DNA of 64,000 bases from CALAMC01 sp964459465 (GTDB lineage Bacteria > Zixibacteria > MSB-5A5 > GN15 > PGXB01). The stretch spans positions 62,001-126,000 of the forward strand of contig CAYWLR010000001.1 of assembly GCA_964459465.1 (NCBI GenBank), written 5' to 3'. The notes under the pieces were generated by a model. That model made no database searches and was not told the origin of the DNA. It saw only the letters and a list, made by a program, of their open reading frames with translations. The translations under genes and the position numbers were made by a program. Shown here piece by piece: positions 43,317 through 50,874 of the stretch (the stretch's first letter is position 1; every line of letters starts with the position of its first letter).

Positions 43317-45539
43317 CTAAAACAGCTTTTGACCGTCTTTATCGCTGAATATGGTCGGTAATCCAATCATTACCACCGACCGCAGGGGACAGGGTGATTC
43401 GCCGCTGCCGGCATGGGCTTTGGCATAGACACCGTCAACGGCCCGAGTGGCGTTGCGGTACATATGGTCCTCGCCGATTTTTTCGTAAAGGTGGGTTCGC
43501 CGCAGAACATCGAGGACGTCGTCGTTCAGCCCGCTGAATGAGATATCATACCCTGCCTCGCGGATGCGGCTGACCAGAATGGCTAACATATCTTCACCCG
43601 ATGCGTCCATTTCATTGATACCGTTGCCGACAATGATAATATGCCGCAGTTCCGGCATGCCGGATATCAGTTCCAGAATCTGTTCTTCAAGATAGCTGAC
43701 ATTGGCAAAATAAAGAGAACCGTTATACCTTATCAGGGCGATATGACGACATTGTCGCAGGTTAAACCTTTTCTGATTGCGAAAGGTCCCGTCCGGGTGC
43801 AGTGACAGCAAGGCCATGTCGGGTTTCATGCCGCGTAGAAGATGTAGCATTAAAGACAGGCCGACACCGATCATAATACCCCGGTCAAGGTGTGGTGCGA
43901 AGACCAGAGTCGCCAGAAACGTGATAATACCTATAGCGCCGTCATATTTCTGCGCTTTCCAGGCGTGTATGAACCCGCGAACATTTATCAGGCCGATGAC
44001 CGCCATCATAATTATCGCGGCCAGCACCGCCTGCGGCAGATGATACAGCAAAGGAGTAAGAAATAGCAGTGTAACCGCTACAAACCCGCTGCTGAAAACA
44101 TTGGACAGCCCGGTCATGGCTCCCGATAGGATGTTAACGGCCGATCTTGAAAATGATCCGGAAACCGCATAACTTTGAGAAAATGAGCCGACAATATTAG
44201 CCAGGCCCTGTCCTATTAGTTCCTGGTTGGGATCGAGCCGCTGGCCCGTTCGGGCGGCCATGGCCTTGGCTATGGATATGGCCTCCATGAAACCCAAAAG
44301 CGATATAATCACGGCCATGGGGAATAAAGATAACATCGTCCCGAGATTGAACCGGGGCAGGCTGATTTCCGGCAAACCCGTCGGGACATTGCCGACGACC
44401 GCTCCGCCTCCGCTCAACGTGATGGCGGCCGTGTTTATGGCTGAATTACCCACCTTCAGCCGCCAGTTACGGCCGTCGTCGGAAAGGTTTATCGAATTGT
44501 CATCAATGGCATAAAAACGCTTCTGCCCATCGGTGCCATCGATGCCCTTGAAATGCAGAGAGCGCATTTTTTCGCGAAGTTCATGGGTGGCTTCTTTTAA
44601 TTCTTCTATTTCAATATTTATCAGGGAAATTTTGTGTTTAAGGTCCAGTACCCGTGCTGAATGATCCCCGAAAGCGTCTTCCATTTGTTTCAGTTCCCCC
44701 GCCAGTGCCACCCGCTCCTCGGATTTGTCTTCGATAATTTTTATATCCCGGTTGAACAGGCCGATCATCTCTCCGGCCTCAACGAATTCTATCGCCGATA
44801 ATTCCGTCTTATAATTGTGCTCGAATCCGACCCCCCACGAAATAACCGTGGTTATGATTACGGCCACCAGCACATTCGGTATTTTGGGCAGAAGACGTTT
44901 GAGTGAGATCATTATAAGGAACGCCAGCGCGGCTATGGCCAGCGTGGGCCAGTGAGTGTATGACAGCGCCGCCTTGATTACATTGTAAATGGTTTCATAA
45001 TGATGTTCGGCCGAATCCACGCTGACCCCGAATAGCTTGGATAGCTGGGAGGTCGCAATAATCAACGCCGCCGCATTGGTAAACCCGTTAACGACCGGAT
45101 GAGACAGAAAGTTTATCACCAGGCCCAGTCTTAATATTCCCAGTAAAAATTGAAACACCCCGACCAGAAAAGCCAGTAAAATGGCGTATGCGATAAAGGC
45201 TTCGCTTCCGGCGGTAGCCAGCGGGGCCAGGGCCGTGGCCGTCATCAATGACACCACCGCAACCGGCCCGGTAGCCAGTTGATGACTCGACCCGAACAGC
45301 GAGGCCACCAGTGGCGGTAAAAAAGCGGCGTATAAACCATAATACGCTGGCAATCCGGCCAGCTGGGCGTAAGCCATCGATTGAGGAACGAGTACCAGCG
45401 CAACCGTCAGACCGGAGATGAAATCCTGACGGAGCTTGAAAGAATCATAATCGCGAAACCATAACAGGAAAGGAAACAGGCGGTGGGTAACTGTCAAACC
45501 CGACCCGGTCTGCCGGTTATTTCCTGTTTGGTTTAACAT
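43317..45539 (-). CDS. SulP/SLC26-family anion transporter with STAS domain and coiled-coil insertion
   Basis: Inner-membrane anion carrier or bicarbonate/sulfate permease. The family signature is DFISGLTVALVLVPQSMAYAQLAGLP with YGLYAAFLPPLVASLFGSS. A C-terminal STAS domain is present (about 595-690, including IIIVGNGINEMDASGEDML). The core is interrupted at about residues 240-385 by an insertion of some 145 residues: a hydrophilic coiled coil (EELKEATHELREKMRSL) followed by a small beta segment (RFYAIDDNSINLSDDGRNWRL). The frame is continuous and the transport core resumes normally at VVGNVPTGLPEISLP. A 740-residue length versus about 560 for simple SulPs reflects this. It is divergent from a phosphorelay operon, which may control it. 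Confidence 0.92.
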   Translation of the reverse strand: MLNQTGNNRQTGSGLTVTHRLFPFLLWFRDYDSFKLRQDFISGLTVALVLVPQSMAYAQLAGLPAYYGLYAAFLPPLVASLFGSSHQLATGPVAVVSLMTATALAPLATAGSEAFIAYAILLAFLVGVFQFLLGILRLGLVINFLSHPVVNGFTNAAALIIATSQLSKLFGVSVDSAEHHYETIYNVIKAALSYTHWPTLAIAALAFLIMISLKRLLPKIPNVLVAVIITTVISWGVGFEHNYKTELSAIEFVEAGEMIGLFNRDIKIIEDKSEERVALAGELKQMEDAFGDHSARVLDLKHKISLINIEIEELKEATHELREKMRSLHFKGIDGTDGQKRFYAIDDNSINLSDDGRNWRLKVGNSAINTAAITLSGGGAVVGNVPTGLPEISLPRFNLGTMLSLFPMAVIISLLGFMEAISIAKAMAARTGQRLDPNQELIGQGLANIVGSFSQSYAVSGSFSRSAVNILSGAMTGLSNVFSSGFVAVTLLFLTPLLYHLPQAVLAAIIMMAVIGLINVRGFIHAWKAQKYDGAIGIITFLATLVFAPHLDRGIMIGVGLSLMLHLLRGMKPDMALLSLHPDGTFRNQKRFNLRQCRHIALIRYNGSLYFANVSYLEEQILELISGMPELRHIIIVGNGINEMDASGEDMLAILVSRIREAGYDISFSGLNDDVLDVLRRTHLYEKIGEDHMYRNATRAVDGVYAKAHAGSGESPCPLRSVVMIGLPTIFSDKDGQKLF

Positions 45540-45782
45540 AAGCCACTATTATCCCAAAATCCCGGAATTCGCGCGGGCCTTATATCGTATCGCAGTATCT
45601 AGGACGCAATATTTCGATTTGCAGCCGTGCCCGTATCCCGCCCGATTTGATCATTTAAGGCATGAAATTATAAAATAAGAAGACTTAAGGCAAGACCAAA
45701 CTGGCCGGATTGAATATTGTATATCGAAAAAGATTTTTTATTGCCAACAGGATTGTCCATATATATTTATTGATATATCGCC

Positions 45783-45811
45783 TTGCCTTGATACGGTAGT
45801 GGCGTTATAAT
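45783..45811 (+). promoter_or_regulatory. Sigma-70 promoter of the phosphorelay operon
   Basis: TTGCCT, 17-base spacer, perfect TATAAT, about 43 bases before the GTG start of the kinase-like/receiver fusion. A weaker minus-strand pair (TTGGCA, 18 bases, TATACA at 45718-45747) could serve the SulP gene. No other element was seen in the 314-base gap. Confidence 0.5.
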
Positions 45812-45853
45812 TGTTGAGTGTTTTGAGGTATCCACCCCGGCAAGGGAGAGCAG

Positions 45854-47101
45854 GTGGCTGTCATATCCATATTCAGCGGCACATATTGTCATGGCGATGA
45901 AATTGCAGGCAAGGTGGCCGGAAAGCTTCATTATGAATTAATCGAGCAAAAGCTGTATCAATTGACGGCGGAAAAGTACGAAATGTCCCCAGACAAATTG
46001 CTTAAATCCATGCTGGGAAAAGCTACCTTCTTAAACAGACTGACCCGTGACCGGGAGAAAAATGTTGCTCGCATTAAATTAATTCTGGCCGAAATGGCCG
46101 CATCCGACAACGTTGTTATAACCGGCCCGGCCGGACATCTTTTCCCGCGGACAATTGCCCACTTTTTGCGGGTCTGTATTATTGCCAATTTCGATTATCG
46201 GGTGAAACAGGCTATTTGCGAAAGTTCTCTGTCGGAAAAGGATGCTCAAAAATTGATTCGCAAGGATGACGCCGAACGTCTGGAATGGACAAGTTACTTG
46301 TTCGGCAAACCGCCATACGATGACTCTCTATACGACATAGTTATTCCCACCCATACGGTTACGGTGGATGATACTGTCCGAACCATATGCGATATTGCCA
46401 CCGGCGAGCAGTTGACCACGACCGAACGTTCGCAAAAGGCGGCTGAGGATTTTGTCCTCGGGGCCCGCGTAAATTTGGCCTTGGTGGAGGCTGGACATGA
46501 CGTCGAAGTGGCTTCCGCCAATGGCCGTGTTTTTATTACTATCAATAAAGACGTTATGCGAATGAAGCAATTTCAGGATGAGTTGAAAGAAGCGGCCTTG
46601 AAAGTCAAGGGTGTCAAAGATGTGGAAATTCGCATCGGCCAGAAATTCCAGGCTTCATCCATGAATCCGTGGGCCAATATTGAGGTCCCGCCCAAAATCC
46701 TGTTGGTGGACGATGAGCAGGAGTTTGTTCAAACCCTGTCCGAAAGATTACAGACCCGCAATCTGGAATCCTCGGTTGTATACGATGGTGAACAGGCGCT
46801 GGAATTCGTCAAAAAGGATGAACCCGACGTTATGGTTCTCGATTTGATGATGCCGGGCATCGATGGAATTGAGGTTTTGAGAAGAATTAAACGGGATCAC
46901 CCGCGCGTCGAAGTAATCATTCTGACCGGGCATGGCTCCAAACGTGAAGAAGAACTGGCCGAGGATTTAGGGGCATATGCTTATCTGCGGAAACCGGTCG
47001 ATATCGACCTGCTTGCCCGTGTCATGAATGAGGCCTATCAAAAAATAAACCGATTGAAAGGCGCCGGACAGAGTTTCGCTGACGGCAACGATAAATTCTA
47101 G
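45854..47101 (+). CDS. Cytidylate-kinase-like protein fused to a receiver domain
   Basis: A 415-residue protein joining two unrelated modules. Residues 1-190 follow the cytidylate-kinase-like (PF13189-type) pattern: an N-terminal strand and modified P-loop SIFSGTYCHGDEIA, the inner-helix segment EKDAQKLIRKDDAERLEWTSYLFG and the strand YDIVIPTHTVTVDDTV. Residues about 200-265 form a small alpha/beta region resembling a BON or heavy-metal-associated fold. Residues about 280-400 are a receiver with acceptor Asp330. GTG start with GGGAG upstream. As first gene of a phosphorelay operon it could couple phosphorylation to a nucleotide-binding module. Whether the kinase domain is catalytic is unknown, because the P-loop lysine is not in its usual place. 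Confidence 0.82.
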   Translation: MAVISIFSGTYCHGDEIAGKVAGKLHYELIEQKLYQLTAEKYEMSPDKLLKSMLGKATFLNRLTRDREKNVARIKLILAEMAASDNVVITGPAGHLFPRTIAHFLRVCIIANFDYRVKQAICESSLSEKDAQKLIRKDDAERLEWTSYLFGKPPYDDSLYDIVIPTHTVTVDDTVRTICDIATGEQLTTTERSQKAAEDFVLGARVNLALVEAGHDVEVASANGRVFITINKDVMRMKQFQDELKEAALKVKGVKDVEIRIGQKFQASSMNPWANIEVPPKILLVDDEQEFVQTLSERLQTRNLESSVVYDGEQALEFVKKDEPDVMVLDLMMPGIDGIEVLRRIKRDHPRVEVIILTGHGSKREEELAEDLGAYAYLRKPVDIDLLARVMNEAYQKINRLKGAGQSFADGNDKF

Positions 47102-47132
47102 GCGGAAATAAACATTCGGGGCAGTTGCCCGG

Positions 47133-48866
47133 ATGCAGGTATGTTTGAAGGCATTTGATTTTATGGAAGAACCGCATACCCACGATTCGATTCACATTGA
47201 AGGTGATCCGAGCCAGGCCCTTCCCAGGTATCGGCGGTTACGCCGTATCTCGGTCATTGCCACGTCGCTGGTGGCGCTGATTCCGCTGTTTATTTTGGTC
47301 ATGATTAATTACTACCAGGATCAGGAATCATACCATGCCGAAACCAGATATACGATCGCGCGGATTCTGTCGAATAACAAACGGACGCTTGAATTCGTGG
47401 TGGCAGAACGGCGCGCCGCCCTGTCGTTGATTATAACCCAGCATCCCTATCGCGTCCTTGGTGAAACCGATCGACTGAAAACGGTCTTGAGAGACCTCAA
47501 CAGCTCCTTCGGAGGCTTTGTTGACCTCGGCCTGATCGATTCCCTGGGAAATCAGACGGTATATGTCGGACCGTATGATTTGCGGGGGAAAAATTATAAA
47601 GACCAGCCTTGGTTTAATGAAGTTATGGTACGCGGCGAGTACGTAAGCGACGTCTTTATGGGCCACCGAAACCTGCCGCACTTTGTAATTGCCTTCCGGC
47701 ACGAAAGTGTTGAGGGTGATTTTTTCATACTCCGCGCCACCATTGACATGGAAATGATTAACCGGATCTTCTATGCGCTCGACCTTGACCCCGGCACCGA
47801 TGCCTTCCTGATCAATCAGCAGGGCATATTGCAGACCAACTCGATGACTTATGGATCGGTATTGGGCAAAATAAATTTCGAAGCCCCGCGCGGTCTCCGG
47901 CAACGTGAAGTCATTGGCGAATACGAAGAACAGGGTAAATGGCTGACTACGGGATACACGTATATTGAAAGTACGCCGTTTATTCTTATGGTTATCAAAC
48001 AGCGCGAGAATCCGTTCATGCACTGGTTTTATCGCCGGACGGGTCTGCTGTGGTTTCTGGTTGTCAGTTCTGCGCTTATTATTGCCGTTGTCATATATGG
48101 CGCCGGGCATACGATAAAAAGATTGCGGGAACTGGATAAACGCCGGGCGCGGATTTTTCATAATATCGAATATACCAACAAGATGGCCACTATCGGCCGC
48201 ATGGCCGCCGGGGTGGCCCATGAAATCAATAATCCCCTGGCTATCATTAACGAAAAAGCCGGGCTTCTCAATGACATGGCCAATCGTATTTCCGATTTGC
48301 CCCAGAAAGATAAATTCATGGGACTTGCCGATTCAATAACGAAATCGGTGGAACGATGCAGCCGGGTGACGCACCGTCTGCTGGGGTTTGCCCGCCGTAT
48401 GGACAGCCGCAAGGAAACGATTGACTTGAAAGAACTTCTCGAGGAAGTGGTCGGATTCCAGAAAACCGAATTGGTTCATCGCGATATTAACGTGTCATAT
48501 AATATTCCTCCCGACCTGAAACCGATTGAATGCGACCGGGGACAACTTCAACAGGTCTTTTTGAATATCATCAACAATGCTTTTACGGCGGTTGATGTCG
48601 GTGGGCGCATTGTTATTGCGGTCGAAGAATCCGGGGACGATATGGTCAAGGTCACGTTCACGGACAACGGCACCGGTATTCCTGAAAAAGACTTGAAAAA
48701 TATTTTTGAACCGTTCTATTCGACCAAGGGCGAATTCGGGACGGGGCTGGGTTTGTCCATTACCCGTGACATTATCCAGAAACTCGAAGGGCGGATCGAC
48801 GTGCAAAGCAAGGTGGGCACGGGAACCAGTTTCACCGTCAGTCTGCCGCGACGGGCTAAGTATTAG
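47133..48866 (+). CDS. Cache-domain sensor histidine kinase
   Basis: Membrane kinase of 577 residues. A first transmembrane helix (about 42-62) is followed by a periplasmic dCache-type domain (about 65-290, containing the typical YVGPYDLRGKNYKDQPWF and YVSDVFMGHRNLPHFVIAF). A second helix (about 306-328) leads to HisKA with VAHEINNPL (His363) and an HATPase with TDNGTGIPEKDLKNIFEPF and GTGLGLSITRDI. Cache domains bind small molecules outside the cell. Start is ATG at 47133 or 47163, neither with a decisive ribosome site. It probably phosphorylates the receivers encoded around it. Confidence 0.92.
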   Translation: MQVCLKAFDFMEEPHTHDSIHIEGDPSQALPRYRRLRRISVIATSLVALIPLFILVMINYYQDQESYHAETRYTIARILSNNKRTLEFVVAERRAALSLIITQHPYRVLGETDRLKTVLRDLNSSFGGFVDLGLIDSLGNQTVYVGPYDLRGKNYKDQPWFNEVMVRGEYVSDVFMGHRNLPHFVIAFRHESVEGDFFILRATIDMEMINRIFYALDLDPGTDAFLINQQGILQTNSMTYGSVLGKINFEAPRGLRQREVIGEYEEQGKWLTTGYTYIESTPFILMVIKQRENPFMHWFYRRTGLLWFLVVSSALIIAVVIYGAGHTIKRLRELDKRRARIFHNIEYTNKMATIGRMAAGVAHEINNPLAIINEKAGLLNDMANRISDLPQKDKFMGLADSITKSVERCSRVTHRLLGFARRMDSRKETIDLKELLEEVVGFQKTELVHRDINVSYNIPPDLKPIECDRGQLQQVFLNIINNAFTAVDVGGRIVIAVEESGDDMVKVTFTDNGTGIPEKDLKNIFEPFYSTKGEFGTGLGLSITRDIIQKLEGRIDVQSKVGTGTSFTVSLPRRAKY

Positions 48867-48875
48867 GTTTGGACA

Positions 48876-49241
48876 ATGAGTGAATTTAAAGTGCTTCTTA
48901 TCGACGATGAGCAGGAACTGGTATCCACCCTCGTGGAACGACTGCAGTTCCGCGACATTGATGCCGCTTATGAATTAACCGGCTCCTCGGCCATTGAGCG
49001 CATGCGGCGCGAAAAATTCGATGTCGTCGTCCTGGATTTAAAACTGCCCGGAATCAGCGGTTCGGAAACCATGCGCGTGATTAATAAGGAACATCCGAAC
49101 GTCCCCGTTTTGATAATTACCGGTCACGGCTCGTCGGCCGAAATGCAGGACATGCCCAAAGGCGCCGCCGATTATCTGGCCAAACCGATTAATATCGATG
49201 ATCTCATCGAAAAAATGCGAAACGCCATGAATAAAAAATGA
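48876..49241 (+). CDS. Single-domain response regulator
   Basis: A 121-residue CheY-like receiver with no output domain. The acidic pocket is Asp10-Asp11, the phospho-acceptor Asp54 and the conserved lysine lies in YLAKPI. It starts 9 bases after the Cache kinase and overlaps the next gene by four bases (ATGA). Probably a phospho-shuttle in the operon's relay. Confidence 0.92.
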   Translation: MSEFKVLLIDDEQELVSTLVERLQFRDIDAAYELTGSSAIERMRREKFDVVVLDLKLPGISGSETMRVINKEHPNVPVLIITGHGSSAEMQDMPKGAADYLAKPINIDDLIEKMRNAMNKK

Positions 49242-49927
49242 TCGAGGATAAAGAAAAATTCAGAATTCGTTACCCGGCCGATACGGAAATAAGGTTTTTC
49301 GGCACCATTACCGCCTCGGTCACGCATGAACTCAATAATGTCATGTCCATTATCAGCCAGACCGGCGGATTGCTGGAAGACCTTCTGTCGGGAAATCGAC
49401 TGGGGCGGCCGATTTCGCCCGAATCACTCGAGCGCATCGCAGGGAAAATCCGCGTTCAAACCGCCCGCGGCACGGACATCGTCAATCGCCTGAATCGCTT
49501 TGCCCATAGCGCCGACGAACCGACCGGCGCGTTTGACCTGGGCGAAGCCTTGAATAATCTGGGTCAACTGGCCCAGCGTTTGGCAACGCTGCGGGGCGCA
49601 ATATTGAAACTAACGCTGGAAGATACGACCCTGGAACTGGAAGGCTGTCAGTTCAGGATTCTGCAAACCGTCTTTTTGGTTTTGCTGGCAATTCTGCCGG
49701 AAGCGCAAAAAGGTGAAACGATTACATTATCTCTGGAAAAAAATGCTGACTGCGCCCGTGTCGGTATTCGGCTCGATACCGGGCGTCACTGTGAAATTCC
49801 CGACCTGTCACGGGAAAAAACAATCGCCGGAAATATCGGGGCCGATATCGCGCCCCTAAACGACACCAACGGCATAATCATAGTAATACGCCTTCCCGTG
49901 AAGGCACCGCCGACATTTGGACAATAG
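49238..49927 (+). CDS. Degenerate histidine-kinase-like protein
   Basis: A 229-residue protein without membrane segment. The N-terminal half has a DHp-type helix pair with the H-box SVTHELNNVMSII (His30). The C-terminal half has the size and strand pattern of an HATPase domain, but the N-box asparagine, the DxGxG motif and the GTGLGL loop are not recognisable. It may therefore be a phosphotransfer protein (Hpt-like or pseudo-kinase) rather than an ATP-using kinase. Coupled to the preceding receiver by ATGA overlap, it could relay phosphate between the two single receivers. Confidence 0.75.
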   Translation: MIEDKEKFRIRYPADTEIRFFGTITASVTHELNNVMSIISQTGGLLEDLLSGNRLGRPISPESLERIAGKIRVQTARGTDIVNRLNRFAHSADEPTGAFDLGEALNNLGQLAQRLATLRGAILKLTLEDTTLELEGCQFRILQTVFLVLLAILPEAQKGETITLSLEKNADCARVGIRLDTGRHCEIPDLSREKTIAGNIGADIAPLNDTNGIIIVIRLPVKAPPTFGQ

Positions 49928-49947
49928 AGAAATACAGGGAGATATAT

Positions 49948-50373
49948 ATGGCAAAGGTACTGCTGGTCGATGATGAAAAAGATTTTCGGGAAATTCTCGC
50001 CGAACGCATGATGGGCCGCGGCCTTGATGCGGATACAGCCGAAAGCGGTTTTAAGGCTCTGGAAATGATCGAATCGAAATCGTACGATGCAATCATACTG
50101 GATTTGGCCATGCCCGAAATGGACGGCATGGAAACGCTGAAACGGCTTTTGGCCAAACAACCCCATCTTCAGGTCATTGTCCTGACCGGCCAGGCAACTA
50201 TTCAAAAAGGAGTGGAGGCGGTGAAACTGGGGGCCGCCGATTTTCTGGAAAAACCGGCCGAAATCGAATCCCTCATGGCCAAAATCGAGGAAGCGCAGGC
50301 CCGGAAACTGGCCCTGTTCGAACAGGACCTCGATAAAAAGATTTCCGATATCACCCGCAAAAAGGGCTGGTGA
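49948..50373 (+). CDS. Single-domain response regulator
   Basis: A 141-residue receiver with acidic residues Asp8-Asp9, acceptor Asp52 and lysine in FLEKPAE. A short charged helical tail follows the domain; no DNA-binding or enzymatic output is present. AGGGAG lies upstream of the ATG. Last gene of the operon, ended by a terminator-like hairpin. Confidence 0.92.
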   Translation: MAKVLLVDDEKDFREILAERMMGRGLDADTAESGFKALEMIESKSYDAIILDLAMPEMDGMETLKRLLAKQPHLQVIVLTGQATIQKGVEAVKLGAADFLEKPAEIESLMAKIEEAQARKLALFEQDLDKKISDITRKKGW

Positions 50374-50380
50374 AAAATAT

Positions 50381-50416
50381 GAGAATACTCCATTTCGAGT
50401 GACTTCTCGTTTTTTT
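50381..50416 (+). terminator. Terminator of the phosphorelay operon
   Basis: GAGAA and ACTC (50381-50390) pair with GAGT and TTCTC (50397-50408), and seven T follow. Confidence 0.6.
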
Positions 50417-50585
50417 CCACTTCTATCATTATATTGGATAGCTCGGATTTTCAAACACGGGCCACCGGAAGATGCCATGCTTCTTAATTTGCGCTTTAGC
50501 TTTGACGATTATTAATAATTAAAAACATAAATAATAATAAGACTTTCATTATTAAGTAGCCTATTCAATTATATCACCGATAGTT

Positions 50586-50601
50586 ATTCTGTATACAGAA
50601 T
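50586..50601. promoter_or_regulatory. Perfect 16-bp palindrome ATTCTGTATACAGAAT
   Basis: An isolated, exact palindrome in an AT-rich 316-base gap (50374-50689) between the phosphorelay operon and the tRNA-Glu gene. Looks like a dimer-binding operator. The CTGT/ACAG spacing is two bases, so it is not a canonical LexA box. No promoter for a plus-strand gene follows closely; the role is unknown. Confidence 0.4.
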
Positions 50602-50689
50602 TTGCTGGTAGTGTCAGTAGTAATTACGAGTTATCGTTGATGCCCCCATGTACTCATGTTCGGGCAATATTGGCAACCTGGATATTATA

Positions 50690-50762
50690 TAGCGGTACGG
50701 GGAATCGAACCCCGGTTTGATGGCTGAGAACCACCCGTCCTAGTCCACTAGACGATACCGCC
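50690..50762 (-). tRNA. tRNA-Glu (anticodon CUC)
   Basis: A 73-base cloverleaf reads on the minus strand. The acceptor GGCGGTA pairs with TACCGCT (one G-U pair). D arm is GTC/GAC. The anticodon stem GGTGG/CCATC has the 7-base loop TTCTCAG with CTC at positions 34-36. The T arm is CGGGG/CCCCG with loop TTCGATT. The discriminator is A and CCA is not encoded. It decodes GAG glutamate codons. Confidence 0.95.
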
Positions 50763-50874
50763 ATTTTTACCAATTGGCGTTTCTAATATACGGGTCGCGT
50801 TATATTTGTCAAGTCAGGCTTGTTTTATAAAATCAAAGTTGGTATATTGCCGCAAAACCGCCACAGGAGGTTCC

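Noticed and set aside
44370..44820. Frameshift or foreign insertion breaking the SulP gene
   Set aside because: The frame is continuous across the insertion and transporter motifs resume in frame, so it is a domain insertion.
50586..50601. LexA (SOS) box
   Set aside because: CTGT and ACAG are only two bases apart, whereas the enterobacterial LexA box needs eight.
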